Position numbers and translations under genes: made by a program | The notes under the pieces: generated by a model | The model's database searches: none | The model's input: only the letters and a program-made list of their open reading frames with translations | What the model was told of the DNA's origin: nothing | NCBI GenBank assembly: GCA_017413675.1 | Contig: JAFPSR010000013.1 | Span: forward strand, 1 to 17,186 | Direction of reading: 5' to 3' | DNA length: 17,186 nt | Origin: Clostridia bacterium | Lineage (GTDB): Bacteria; Bacillota_A; Clostridia; Christensenellales; UBA1750 | Shown: one piece after another, positions 1 to 7,683 of the stretch | Layout of the letters: each line of letters opens with the position of its first letter | Numbering within the stretch: the first letter of the stretch is position 1

Positions 1-32
1 ACCCCTTTCAATCTTACCGACGGGAAAACAGC

Positions 33-60
33 GCCCGCGGTTGCGCGGGCACTGCTTTTT
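33..60 (+). terminator. Plus-strand intrinsic terminator of an off-window gene
   Basis: A 7-bp GC-only stem (33-39 with 44-50, loop GTTG) is followed after four bases by five Ts at 56-60. This is the classic shape of a Rho-independent terminator read on the plus strand. No gene end is visible in the first 32 bases, so it would serve a gene to the left of the window. Its T-run is also part of the left arm of the palindrome at 52-110. Confidence 0.6.
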
Positions 61-110
61 GTAATAGAAAACCCCGCGACTATCGCGTGGTTTTCTATTA
101 CAAAAAGCAG
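52..110. repeat. 59-nt near-perfect palindrome between convergent terminators
   Basis: Positions 52-73 are the exact reverse complement of 89-110 (22 bp). After one mismatch (74/88), 75-79 pairs with 83-87, leaving a 3-base loop at 80-82. The centre, an A-run then a GC-rich stem then a T-run, looks like a bidirectional intrinsic terminator. The outer arms supply the T-tracts of the two flanking terminators. The outer arms are AT-rich and much longer than termination needs. Confidence 0.75.
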
Positions 111-153
111 AGCGGTCCATTCCGGATTTTCCGGAAAGACCGCTCTGTTTTTT
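108..153. terminator. Bidirectional terminator after the aquaporin gene
   Basis: A 10-bp stem (108-117 with 138-147) encloses a second stem of 7 bp (120-126 with 130-136). On the plus strand it is followed by a T-run at 148-153. On the minus strand it is followed by T5 (complement of 102-106), so it can end the aquaporin transcript, whose stop codon is at 223-225. About 70 bases between this hairpin and the stop codon hold no recognisable feature. Confidence 0.75.
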
Positions 154-222
154 CTCCTCTCAAAACGCATGGCTACAGGGTATTGCGCTTATCCCTGTTC
201 GGACTGCGTTTGAAACAACCGG

Positions 223-924
223 TTATGCCTCTTCCTTTTTCGAAGAACTGAGGAAACGATACAGGATCGCTGCAATCGCCGCGCCTACCAGCGGAGCGAG
301 GATAAATACCCATACCTGGGCAAGTGCATCCCCACCGGCCAGGAGAGCCGGTCCGAAGCTGCGCGCCGGGTTTACGGAAGTTCCCGTAAACGGAATCCCG
401 AGGATATGGATGAGTGTCAGGGTAAGACCGATTACCAGGCCCGCGACCGCGCTGTTTTCCGTCTTGGAGGTAACCCCGATAATCAGGAAAACAAACACAC
501 AGGTCAGGACCACTTCCACCAGGAACGCAATCCCGGCAGAAACGCCCAGGGCACTCGCTTCCCCGTATCCGTTCGTTCCCAGAGCTTCATTGCTCCCGAA
601 GAACAGGCAAAGCAGTCCGGCGCCGGCGATACCGCCCAGGAACTGGGCGATGACGTAGCCGATGAAATCCTTGACCGTCATCTTCCCGGAAAGCAGCATT
701 CCCAGGGAAACTGCCGGGTTGATATGGCAGCCGGAAATGTTGCCCACGGAGTAAGCCATCGCGACAATGCTCAGGCCGAAGGCAAAGGAAATCAGAAGCG
801 TAGAATAAGCCAGCGGAACGGATGCCCCGGCATCACCGAGCAGCGTATTCGCTGCCACGGCGCTCCCGCACCCAAACACGACCAATACCAAAGTCCCAAT
901 AAATTCAGATAGATACTTCTTCAT
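223..924 (-). CDS. aqpZ: Aquaporin Z-type water channel (MIP family)
   Basis: Integral membrane water channel of the major intrinsic protein family, 233 aa, the usual length, with six hydrophobic spans. Both half-helix signatures are present: NPA at residues 69-71 and 185-187. The residues matching the aromatic/arginine filter of E. coli AqpZ are F49, H173, T182 and R188, which is the water-selective pattern rather than the glycerol-facilitator pattern. The ATG at 924 is chosen because GGAAGG lies just upstream of it. An in-frame ATG at 942 overlaps that ribosome binding site and is unlikely. The gene lies downstream of the sugar isomerase-like gene on the same strand but has its own promoter in the gap, so readthrough from that gene would be additional. 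A hairpin stack follows the stop codon. The family assignment is secure; the substrate is inferred from the filter residues. Confidence 0.95.
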   Translation of the reverse strand: MKKYLSEFIGTLVLVVFGCGSAVAANTLLGDAGASVPLAYSTLLISFAFGLSIVAMAYSVGNISGCHINPAVSLGMLLSGKMTVKDFIGYVIAQFLGGIAGAGLLCLFFGSNEALGTNGYGEASALGVSAGIAFLVEVVLTCVFVFLIIGVTSKTENSAVAGLVIGLTLTLIHILGIPFTGTSVNPARSFGPALLAGGDALAQVWVFILAPLVGAAIAAILYRFLSSSKKEEA

Positions 925-959
925 GTTTTTCCTTCCTTTCATAAAGAATTTACATTCTG

Positions 960-988
960 ATTATAAACCTCCCATGCGGGACCTGCAA
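960..988 (-). promoter_or_regulatory. SigA-type promoter of aqpZ
   Basis: Read on the minus strand: TTGCAG (complement of 983-988), a 17-bp spacer, then a perfect TATAAT (complement of 960-965). The start codon is about 36 bases downstream of the -10 box. The -35 box begins just 7 bases after the stop codon of the upstream gene, so the intergenic gap is essentially a promoter. Confidence 0.75.
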
Positions 989-994
989 TTGTTT

Positions 995-1837
995 TTATTT
1001 CGCGGCATCCCACTGCAGGCCGTTCCGTTCGGCAACCTTCTTCAGGTAGGACGTTGCTTTTTCATACTGTTCCTGGGTCTGCAGATGTTCAGCCAACACA
1101 GGGACATCGCCCAGTGCCGCGCAGCACTGCAGCAGGGTATCAAAATCAAAGATACCTTCCCCGGGAATCGCTTCATCGATATGCATCGTGAGCCTGTCTT
1201 CCACGATCTGGGAATCCTTTGCGTGCACGGAACAGATGAAGCTGCCCAGATGGCCGAAGAAATCCTTTGTAAGTTCCCCCGTATGGTAAACCCGGTCGAT
1301 CGAATTGATCAGGTTTGCCATATCCACATGGACCCCGAACTGCGGATGGTTCACACAGTCAATCAGCTTCTGTGCGGACTCCCGGCTGTTCGGATAAGCC
1401 CAGGGCATCGGTTCCAGGGCATACTTGACTGTTTTCGGCTGTACCTCTTCCAGAATCCGGTTGGAAATCCGTACAATCTCCTCGAATGTCTGTTCCGTCA
1501 GGTTCTGCGGATGAGGTCCGTCCCACCGTTTCCCGCAGGATCCCGAGATGTTGACCGCGCACCTTGCGCCGATCTTATCGGCGAATGCCAGCCTTTCGAT
1601 CGAAATCCGGATATTCTGTTCCTTTTCCATCGGATCCTGGGCCAGCAGGTTGTTCCAGATCCCGACTTCCGCGATTACCAGGTTATGTTCCCTGGCCGCC
1701 GCAATATACTCCTGTATTTTTGCTTTGGGATCTGACGGCTTAACGGGACAGTACGCTGCGCCATAACCCCTCTCCTTATGGATCGCAATCCATTCTTCCG
1801 GACTTGTGTATCCGGTAACCGGTGCACCTAACCGCAT
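995..1837 (-). CDS. Xylose isomerase-like TIM-barrel sugar phosphate isomerase/epimerase
   Basis: 280-aa protein of the AP-endonuclease-2/xylose isomerase-like TIM-barrel superfamily (COG1082-type sugar isomerases/epimerases), probably cytosolic. Likely divalent-metal ligands of this fold are visible: E142 (LEPMPW), D172 (HVDMAN), H205 (SVHAKD), with E227 (PGEG) and E250 (AEH) near the end. The frame stays open another 84 codons upstream, but that stretch is Arg/Phe-rich and unlike the family. I place the start at the ATG at 1837, which has AAGGA about 9 bases upstream and begins directly with the barrel's first strand. The true substrate (tagatose/ketose-3-epimerase, inosose or hydroxypyruvate type) cannot be told from sequence, and the neighbours give no pathway clue. 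Confidence 0.85.
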   Translation of the reverse strand: MRLGAPVTGYTSPEEWIAIHKERGYGAAYCPVKPSDPKAKIQEYIAAAREHNLVIAEVGIWNNLLAQDPMEKEQNIRISIERLAFADKIGARCAVNISGSCGKRWDGPHPQNLTEQTFEEIVRISNRILEEVQPKTVKYALEPMPWAYPNSRESAQKLIDCVNHPQFGVHVDMANLINSIDRVYHTGELTKDFFGHLGSFICSVHAKDSQIVEDRLTMHIDEAIPGEGIFDFDTLLQCCAALGDVPVLAEHLQTQEQYEKATSYLKKVAERNGLQWDAAK

Positions 1838-2110
1838 ATGCTCATTCCTTTCCGTTCTGGTTTCTTCCATTATATTCCGAAAATGAACTGCAGCAAAGGC
1901 TGCAAAAACGTATCCCGCAATACAGAACGCTTCTACCCTCCCATACCGGGCACGGGACGGGAAAGGGTTTCTTGCGAGGAACGGCCTAACCGGTAATCCT
2001 TCTTTCCTTCCCCTTTTGTTGAGTTTTTGAAAAAAATCTATTCCATATAAAGGAATTGTCCCGCGGACGGAGAATACATACAAAGGCAAAGCTGATGAAG
2101 AGGGTTATGT
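1838..2110. other. Divergent intergenic region, isomerase-like gene / dnaG
   Basis: 273 bases separate the minus-strand isomerase-like gene from plus-strand dnaG. A good minus-strand promoter lies at 1869-1896. On the plus strand a TATAAA at 2046-2051 could be the dnaG -10 box, but no convincing -35 box lies 16-18 bases upstream, so the dnaG promoter stays uncertain. GAAGAGGG at about 2096-2104 is the dnaG ribosome binding site. I see no hairpin or riboswitch-like structure here. Confidence 0.5.
1869..1896 (-). promoter_or_regulatory. Probable SigA promoter of the isomerase-like gene
   Basis: On the minus strand: TTGCTG (complement of 1891-1896), a 16-bp spacer, then TATAAT (complement of 1869-1874). 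The predicted start codon is about 31 bases after the -10 box, which supports the short (1837) start because a transcript from here cannot encode the longer frame. Confidence 0.6.
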
Positions 2111-3877
2111 ATGGCATCCTATTTTCCCCGTGAATTTGTAGACCGTGTTCTGGAAAACACGGACATCGTCCAGGTCGTGGGCGAATACCTTCCGTTGACC
2201 AAAAAGGGACGGAAGCATTGGGGTTTATGCCCTTTTCACGGAGAAAAGACCGCCTCCTTCAGTGTGGACGAAGACAAACAGATGTATTACTGCTTCGGCT
2301 GCCATGAAGGCGGGGACGTTTTTCATTTCCTGATGTCCATCGAGCATATGGACTTCGGGGAGGCTGTCACCCACCTTGCCAACCGTGCCAATCTTCCCCT
2401 TCCGGAAGTGAAGGAAGAGAAAGCCCGTGAATCCTATGCCTATAAAGAAAGGCTGTATGCTGCCCTGACTCTGGCTGCCCAGACATTCCATGCCACCCTT
2501 TACCGGCCGGAGGGAGCCAGTTCCCTGGAATACCTGCATAAGCGGGGACTGGATGACCAGATCATCCGCAGGTTCGGACTCGGTGCCGCGGGGGAAGGCT
2601 GGGACAATATCACCACCGTTCTTCTCAAAGCCGGGTATACGGAGAAAGAGCTGACGGACTGCGGAATTTCCGGGAAACGGAACGACCGGGTCTATGACGT
2701 TTTCCGCAACCGGGCCATCTTCCCCATCTTCAACAACCGGGGCAAGGTGATCGGGTTCGGCGGCCGGGCCCTGGGCGATGCCCAGCCCAAATACCTGAAC
2801 AGTCCGGAATCTTCCATATTCAACAAACGGTACCAGCTGTACGGGCTGAATTTCATCAAAGGGCGTTCCCTGCCTGCCCTCCTGCTGGTGGAAGGTTATA
2901 TGGATGTCGTTTCCCTGGCACAGGCCGGGGTGCGGAACGCCGTTGCCACCCTGGGCACCGCCCTTTCCGTAGACCAGGCCAAGCTGATCAAGCGTTATGC
3001 ACAGTCCGTCATTCTCTGCTACGACGGAGACAGTGCCGGACAGCGTGCCATTCTCCGCTGCCTGGATATCTGCAAAGAAGCGAACCTTCCCTGCCGGATC
3101 CGCCGGATCCCGAATGATATGGATCCGGATGAATATGTCAAAGCCTATGGGCCACAAGCCTTTGAGGATCTCGGGAGCCTGTCCCCCATCCAGTACCGCC
3201 TGCAGACCGCCTGGGAAAAAACGGATGCATCCAATGAGGAACAGCGTCTCGCATTCGCGGTGGAAGCTTCCCAGATCATCAGCGAGGAGAAAAACCCCGT
3301 GCTGGTGGAAGGATATGTCAACCAGTTGGAGCAGATGACCGGCATCCGTGCCCAGGTCCTGTACCAGCAGATCGGCGTATCGGCCAGAACACAGCCTGCG
3401 GAGGAACGCAGGAGACCTCCGGTCCGCCAGAATACGCCGTCCTCCCCGGATGACGACGTCAAAAAAGCGGAACGGAACATCCTGTCCCTGTTTGCTGCCG
3501 GCTATAAACCGGCGCTGCGGGAAGTTACGGCCGATGATTTTTCGGATACCCGCCTGCGCGATGTTGCCTCCCGGATCCTGGAAATGGCCGGCGACCCGCT
3601 GGCTTCCTCCAAAGCGGTTTCTGAAATCGAGGACGAAGAAGTGCGCAGGTATGTCGTATCCGTCATGCAGGGAACTGCAGCCGACACGGATGAAAAACGG
3701 GCCCAGGTCCTGGAGGAGTCCCTGCAGTGTCTGCGTCTGTCCAAACTGGAAAAGCAGATCGATTCCCTGCAGGCTTCCCTGAACGGGCTGAGCATTGACA
3801 AACAGCTGAAGATTTTAAAGGAAATACAGGAATTGTCCGCGAAACGGGCTTCCATGAAGGTATATCGAAAGGAGTGA
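2111..3877 (+). CDS. dnaG: DNA primase
   Basis: 588-aa replicative primase that makes RNA primers at the fork and works with the DnaB/DnaC helicase. The N-terminal CHC2 zinc finger is complete (C40, H43, C61, C64). The RNA polymerase-like core has the PKYLNSPE motif near residue 226. The Toprim domain shows E261 (VEGYMDV), D305 and D307 (YDGDSAG), the metal-binding acidic residues. The helicase-interacting C-terminal domain follows a low-complexity Arg/Pro linker near residues 430-450. GAAGAGGG sits 6 bases before the ATG. The gene is the first of a plus-strand run ending at rnpB. Its last codons carry the AAAGGAG ribosome binding site of rpoD, the classic macromolecular-synthesis arrangement of Bacillota (dnaG-rpoD). 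No key residue is missing. Confidence 0.98.
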   Translation: MASYFPREFVDRVLENTDIVQVVGEYLPLTKKGRKHWGLCPFHGEKTASFSVDEDKQMYYCFGCHEGGDVFHFLMSIEHMDFGEAVTHLANRANLPLPEVKEEKARESYAYKERLYAALTLAAQTFHATLYRPEGASSLEYLHKRGLDDQIIRRFGLGAAGEGWDNITTVLLKAGYTEKELTDCGISGKRNDRVYDVFRNRAIFPIFNNRGKVIGFGGRALGDAQPKYLNSPESSIFNKRYQLYGLNFIKGRSLPALLLVEGYMDVVSLAQAGVRNAVATLGTALSVDQAKLIKRYAQSVILCYDGDSAGQRAILRCLDICKEANLPCRIRRIPNDMDPDEYVKAYGPQAFEDLGSLSPIQYRLQTAWEKTDASNEEQRLAFAVEASQIISEEKNPVLVEGYVNQLEQMTGIRAQVLYQQIGVSARTQPAEERRRPPVRQNTPSSPDDDVKKAERNILSLFAAGYKPALREVTADDFSDTRLRDVASRILEMAGDPLASSKAVSEIEDEEVRRYVVSVMQGTAADTDEKRAQVLEESLQCLRLSKLEKQIDSLQASLNGLSIDKQLKILKEIQELSAKRASMKVYRKE

Positions 3878-3882
3878 GTCCC

Positions 3883-4956
3883 TTGTCCAATATGCAGAAC
3901 GATCCTTCCATGGATTTAGTTATCGAAGAGGGAAAACAGAAAGGTGTACTGACCCACGATCAGATCAACGATGAGTTGGCTGAGATTGAACTGGACACGG
4001 AACAATATGAAAACCTGCTGGATACCCTGGACGCCATGGGTGTCGACGTGGTTTCCGACATCGTGGAGATCAACGAACCGAAACCGTCGCAGACGGACAT
4101 GCAGGATCTGAGCATCCCGGACGGCATCTCTACGGATGACCCCGTACGGATGTACCTCAAGGAAATCGGCAAAGTCCCCCTGCTCACCGCCGAAGAGGAA
4201 ATCGAAATCGCCATGCGCATGGAAAACGGGGACGAAGCCGCAAAGAAGAAGCTGGCCGAAGCCAACCTCCGCCTGGTCGTTTCCATCGCCAAGCGCTATG
4301 TCGGACGCGGGATGCAGTTCCTGGACCTGATCCAGGAAGGCAACCTCGGATTGATCAAAGCGGTCGAAAAGTTCGATTACTCCAAGGGCTATAAGTTCTC
4401 CACCTACGCGACCTGGTGGATCCGCCAGGCCATCACACGTGCCATTGCGGACCAGGCCCGTACCATCCGTATCCCCGTACATATGGTGGAAACCATCAAC
4501 AAGCTGATCCGGGTTTCCCGGCAGCTTCTGCAGGAATACGGCCGGGAGCCCCTGCCGGAGGAAATTGCCAGGGAAATGGCCATTTCCGAGGATAAGGTCC
4601 GTGAAATCATCAAGATCGCCCAGGAACCTGTCTCCCTGGAAACCCCGATCGGTGAAGAAGAAGACAGCCATCTGGGAGATTTCATCCAGGATGATGACTC
4701 CCCCGCCCCCGCCGACGCGGCTGCCTTTACCCTGCTCAAGGAGCAGCTCATGGATGTCCTGGATACCCTGACCCCCCGGGAGGAAAAAGTCCTGCGCCTG
4801 CGTTTCGGTCTGGATGACGGACGGGCCCGGACCCTGGAAGAGGTCGGAAAAGAGTTCAACGTTACCCGGGAGCGTATCCGCCAGATCGAAGCCAAAGCGC
4901 TGCGCAAGCTCAGACATCCGAGCCGTTCCAAGAAGCTTCGTGATTTTCTGGATTAA
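3883..4956 (+). CDS. rpoD: RNA polymerase housekeeping sigma factor (RpoD/SigA)
   Basis: Primary sigma factor, about 357 aa as called here. In order: a helical, acidic region 1.1; region 1.2 beginning [12 protein letters not shown]; regions 2.1-2.4 with [15 protein letters not shown], which melts and reads the -10 box; region 3; and region 4.2 with a helix-turn-helix ending [15 protein letters not shown] that reads the -35 box. The short form without a large non-conserved insert is typical of Bacillota. The frame opens at a GTG (3874) that overlaps the dnaG stop, but the ribosome binding site AAAGGAG (3868-3874) runs into that GTG. The TTG at 3883, 8 bases after the site, is therefore the better start; ATG at 3892 is a fallback. 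The promoters seen in this window match the consensus such a factor recognises. Confidence 0.97.
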   Translation: MSNMQNDPSMDLVIEEGKQKGVLTHDQINDELAEIELDTEQYENLLDTLDAMGVDVVSDIVEINEPKPSQTDMQDLSIPDGISTDDPVRMYLKEIGKVPLLTAEEEIEIAMRMENGDEAAKKKLAEANLRLVVSIAKRYVGRGMQFLDLIQEGNLGLIKAVEKFDYSKGYKFSTYATWWIRQAITRAIADQARTIRIPVHMVETINKLIRVSRQLLQEYGREPLPEEIAREMAISEDKVREIIKIAQEPVSLETPIGEEEDSHLGDFIQDDDSPAPADAAAFTLLKEQLMDVLDTLTPREEKVLRLRFGLDDGRARTLEEVGKEFNVTRERIRQIEAKALRKLRHPSRSKKLRDFLD

Positions 4957-4970
4957 AACCGAATCCTTTC

Positions 4971-4996
4971 CAAACACAGCCTGCGGGCTGTGTTTG
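4971..4996 (+). terminator. Hairpin after rpoD (partial terminator or processing site)
   Basis: A perfect 11-bp stem (4971-4981 with 4986-4996, loop TGCG) starts 14 bases after the rpoD stop. There is no T-run directly after it; a T6 run comes only about 14 bases later (5010-5015). It could attenuate transcription into trmK or protect the 3' end of a processed dnaG-rpoD mRNA. It is not a canonical terminator. Confidence 0.45.
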
Positions 4997-5043
4997 CATA
5001 CTTCCCTGTTTTTTATCCTTTTCCGGGATGTGAGGCGCCTTCT

Positions 5044-5703
5044 ATGGTTCATCTGGATAACCGGCTCCATACCATTGCCGAGATGATCGGGCAGGTAGAT
5101 ACCCTGTATGATATCGGGGCCAATCACGGTCTTTTGTCCGCTTACCTGCTGCAGGCCGGCTTATGCCGCCATGCCTGTATTACGGATATCAGTCCCGCTT
5201 CCCTGAACCGGGCAAGGTATAACATTACGAAAACGGGTTTGCTCGACCGGACGGAATTCCGGGTAACGGACGGTCTGTCCGGACTTTCCCCCGCCGTGCA
5301 GGACGGGATAGTCATTGCCGGCATGGGCACGCAGGTCATTTCGGGTATCCTTGCCGGGGCCTGTACCCATGCCCCTTTTGTCCTGCAGCCCAACCTGAAT
5401 GCCCCGGAGCTGCGGAAATACCTGTATGCCAACGGGTTCAGGATCGAGGAGGAACGGATCTGCCGGGCTGCCGGAAGATTCTATATCTGTCTGCGTACAT
5501 CCCTGTCGGATACCCGGATCCGGCCCTCGCTGCAGGATCTCTGGATCGGGGGCATCTGTCAGGATCCTCTGTTCCCGGCCTATCTTCAATGGCGGCAGCA
5601 TGTCCTTTCCAAAGCCCTTGCCGGCGCGCAAAAGGGGAATGATCCCGATTCCGTGCGTGCTCTGGAAGAAGAATTATCCTGCATCTCAGGAGTATTATCA
5701 TGA
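5044..5703 (+). CDS. trmK: tRNA (adenine(22)-N1)-methyltransferase TrmK
   Basis: 219-aa class I SAM-dependent methyltransferase (COG2384 family) that methylates N1 of A22 in tRNAs. Visible motifs: the SAM-binding loop DIGANHG (residues 23-29), the acidic strand end near TDIS (47-50), IAGMGT (91-96) and the QPN motif (115-117). The frame can be opened 18 codons earlier at 4990, but that extension overlaps the hairpin after rpoD and is not family-like. The ATG at 5044 has GAGG 8 bases upstream and starts with the typical LDxRL opening. The gene ends in an ATGA overlap with the Nif3-like gene, so the two are probably translationally coupled. rpoD-trmK-nif3 is a common order in Bacillota. Confidence 0.93.
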   Translation: MVHLDNRLHTIAEMIGQVDTLYDIGANHGLLSAYLLQAGLCRHACITDISPASLNRARYNITKTGLLDRTEFRVTDGLSGLSPAVQDGIVIAGMGTQVISGILAGACTHAPFVLQPNLNAPELRKYLYANGFRIEEERICRAAGRFYICLRTSLSDTRIRPSLQDLWIGGICQDPLFPAYLQWRQHVLSKALAGAQKGNDPDSVRALEEELSCISGVLS

Positions 5704-6485
5704 CTGTACATACACTTTACGCTTATCTGGATTCCCTGTATCCCTTCTCTTCCGCCGAAGAATGGGACAATTCCGGCTTCCTTGTCGGAAGCCCGGAGGA
5801 TGAGGTGCAGAAGATCCTGGTCTGCCTGGATATTACGCCTGCTGTCCTCCGGCATGCCGCGCAGCACGGGTATAATGTGATCCTCTCCCATCACCCGCTT
5901 CTGTTCCGGCCCATCCAGCAACTGACCGAAGCGGATACGCTCCAGTCCATGCTGCGGTATGCCGTCCGGAATGACCTGAATATCATCTCCCTGCATACCA
6001 ATCTGGACAAAAGTCCTTCCGGCACCGGGGCTGCCCTGTGCAAAGCCCTCGGGTTTTCCGGCTGCTCCTCTTCCGGTTACGTCTGGACCGTTTCCCCGTC
6101 GGCACCCTGTACCCTGGAAGCGCTCGGGAACCATGTGTCCAGCTGTCTGGACGCACCCGTCCGTCTCTACGGCTCCCCCGGTACGCCTGTCGGAACCATA
6201 GGCCTGATCCCGGGTTCCGGGATGGGCGAAATCGCGGATGCCGCAGCCCTGGGCTGTACCACGGTCATTACCGGGGATGTCAAGCATCATGCGGCGCTGG
6301 ATGCCCTGGCGGAGGGAATCAGTATCATAGACGCCGGCCATGTCGGCACGGAGCTACCGGTCCTTAACAGCCTGAAAGAAGCTTTACAAGGCTGGGAAGA
6401 AATGTTAGAATTGAGTATTGTAGTGGATATTTACACCAGGAATCCATACACGTATTTTTCCCCCATACAGGAAGAGGTAGATTAA
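5700..6485 (+). CDS. Nif3-like dinuclear metal centre protein
   Basis: 261-aa Nif3/YqfO/YbgI family protein; the family forms a hexameric toroid with a two-metal site in each subunit, and its cellular role is debated. Motifs in order: EWDNSG (21-26), SHHP with H64/H65, HTNLD with H99 and D103, GDVKHH (192-197) and DAGH...E (211-218), which together supply the metal ligands. At 261 aa it resembles E. coli YbgI and lacks the PII-like insert that lengthens B. subtilis YqfO. The ATG overlaps the trmK stop (ATGA), with CAGGAG about 8 bases before it inside trmK. The zinc-ribbon gene starts on the very next base after its stop. Confidence 0.93.
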   Translation: MTVHTLYAYLDSLYPFSSAEEWDNSGFLVGSPEDEVQKILVCLDITPAVLRHAAQHGYNVILSHHPLLFRPIQQLTEADTLQSMLRYAVRNDLNIISLHTNLDKSPSGTGAALCKALGFSGCSSSGYVWTVSPSAPCTLEALGNHVSSCLDAPVRLYGSPGTPVGTIGLIPGSGMGEIADAAALGCTTVITGDVKHHAALDALAEGISIIDAGHVGTELPVLNSLKEALQGWEEMLELSIVVDIYTRNPYTYFSPIQEEVD

Positions 6486-7202
6486 ATGCGTTCATTAGAT
6501 AATCTTTGGAAATATCAGGAAGCGGACATGCAGGTCATCCGGTACGAGAATGAAATCCGCAGGGATCCGACCCGTCAGAAACTGCTGAAACTGCGGAACC
6601 TGGTTTCGGACCAGCAGACCATCCTGAAAGGCCTGGAAACCGAAACGGAAGCTTCCAGCCGGAAAATTGAAGAATACATGGAGCTGGACAAAAAGCTCAA
6701 AGCGCTTCTGGAACAGGGACAGGACCGCCTTGCTGACGAAAACTACGAAAATTCCGGAGAAGTCCGCCAGGTCATCGGAGAGGTCCAGCAGCTGTTTGAC
6801 AAGCTGAAGAGTGCGGAAAAAGACCTGCAGAGAATGAGCAAATATGCAGACCAGGTCGTCAACCGCTACCGGGAAATCCGGAAAAATATCCAGGATTCCT
6901 ATGACCAGTATACGAAACTGAAGGCCGGTTACGATGCCCATTATGCCAAACAGGTTGCCAAACTGGACGAACTGAAGCAGAAACGGGACCAGTTGACCGG
7001 GGATGTGGATGATGACCTGATGAAACGGTATGAAGCCATCAAATCCCAGCGCGTACCGGTCATGGCCAAACTGGTGGACAGCCAGTGCGGCGGGTGCAAC
7101 ATTTCCCTGCCGGTTGCGGTTGTGGAAGCCTGCAAATCCCACGAGCATATCGTGGAGTGTGAAAACTGCGGGAGAATCCTGTACTATCAATCGGAATCCT
7201 AA
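6486..7202 (+). CDS. Coiled-coil C4 zinc-ribbon protein (COG1579 type)
   Basis: 238-aa protein with a long heptad-rich, highly charged helical part (about residues 5-190) and a C-terminal zinc ribbon with C201, C204, C225 and C228 (CGGC...CENC). This matches the COG1579 / zf-RING_7 family, which is often found beside Nif3-like genes. Some family members have been proposed to bind nucleic acid or act in flagellar or translation contexts; the role here is unknown. The start directly abuts the Nif3 stop, with AGGAAGAGG inside the end of that gene as ribosome binding site, so the two are probably co-translated. rnpB begins about 12 bases after its stop. Confidence 0.88.
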   Translation: MRSLDNLWKYQEADMQVIRYENEIRRDPTRQKLLKLRNLVSDQQTILKGLETETEASSRKIEEYMELDKKLKALLEQGQDRLADENYENSGEVRQVIGEVQQLFDKLKSAEKDLQRMSKYADQVVNRYREIRKNIQDSYDQYTKLKAGYDAHYAKQVAKLDELKQKRDQLTGDVDDDLMKRYEAIKSQRVPVMAKLVDSQCGGCNISLPVAVVEACKSHEHIVECENCGRILYYQSES

Positions 7203-7214
7203 ATTGCATATTTC

Positions 7215-7544
7215 ATAAGTATGCCGGATGGCTGCGTGCGCGTGCGCACGAGGAAAGTCCGAGCACCACAGGGCAGGATGCCAGATAACGTCTGGCGGAG
7301 GCGACTTCAGGGACAGTGCAACAGAAAGTTACCGCGTATTTTATACGTAAGGGTGGAAAGGCGGGGTAAGAGCCCACCAGCAGGCAAGAAATTGTCTGGC
7401 TGTGTAAACCCCATCCGGTGCAAGATTGACAGTTGGGTAATACGGCTGCCCGTCGTACCCACGAGAATCGCTTGAACCTTACGGCGACGTAAGGTCTAGA
7501 TAGATAGCCATCTAGACAGAACTCGGCTTACAGGCATCACTTAT
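7215..7544 (+). ncRNA. rnpB: RNase P RNA, bacterial class A
   Basis: Catalytic RNA of RNase P, which removes tRNA 5' leaders. The 5' conserved block GAGGAAAGTCCGAGC (7250-7264), the J-region ACAGTGCAACAGAAAG, GGGTAAGAGCCCACC, AAACCCCATCCGG and the 3' block ACAGAACTCGGCTTACAGG are all present in order. P1 pairs 7215-7225 with about 7533-7544; P2 pairs CCGAG with CTCGG. The order and spacing are those of the ancestral class A fold, not the Bacillus class B. The arm around 7424-7469 folds as P15 (GATT/AATC), P16 (TGGGTA/TACCCA) and a short P17 (ACGG/CCGT); the strand joining P16 back to P15 reads CGAG and lacks the usual GGU. No strong promoter is visible in the 12-base gap, so it may be processed from the upstream transcript. 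Confidence 0.96.
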
Positions 7545-7600
7545 GATCTATAATCTACGGTTTTATTCCCCCGTTCACCCGGGAGAAACCGTACGCCATG

Positions 7601-7637
7601 CAGCGATCCCGCCCAAAAGCGGGATCGCTGGTTTTTT
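7601..7637 (+). terminator. Terminator of rnpB
   Basis: A perfect 12-bp GC-rich stem (7601-7612 with 7619-7630, six-base loop CCAAAA) is followed by T6 at 7632-7637. It is a strong Rho-independent terminator and ends the dnaG-to-rnpB run about 57 bases past the mature RNA end. Confidence 0.92.
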
Positions 7638-7648
7638 CCCTGTTGCAG

Positions 7649-7683
7649 AAGCAGCCCGTTTTCCGGACCGTACTGCTTTTTTT
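7649..7683 (+). terminator. Possible second terminator
   Basis: A 6-bp stem AAGCAG/CTGCTT (7649-7654 with 7673-7678) closes an 18-base loop containing a small CCG/CGG pairing and runs directly into T7 (7677-7683). It is weaker than the one just before it and could act as a backup. Confidence 0.4.

Noticed and set aside
923..1735. 270-codon plus-strand frame opposite the isomerase-like gene
   Set aside because: The minus-strand frame shows clear TIM-barrel motifs and metal ligands; the plus frame shows none and begins inside the aqpZ ribosome binding region.
1838..2089. 84-codon N-terminal extension of the isomerase-like gene
   Set aside because: The promoter (TATAAT at 1869-1874) lies inside it and the ATG at 1837 has its own ribosome binding site; the extension is not family-like.
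3916..5127. 403-codon open frame on the minus strand across rpoD
   Set aside because: It is the antisense shadow of rpoD, has no ribosome binding site, and its translation is low-complexity and unlike any family I know. Long antisense frames come from codon bias in the sense gene.
7221..7475. 84-codon plus-strand frame
   Set aside because: It lies wholly inside the RNase P RNA, whose conserved blocks explain the sequence.
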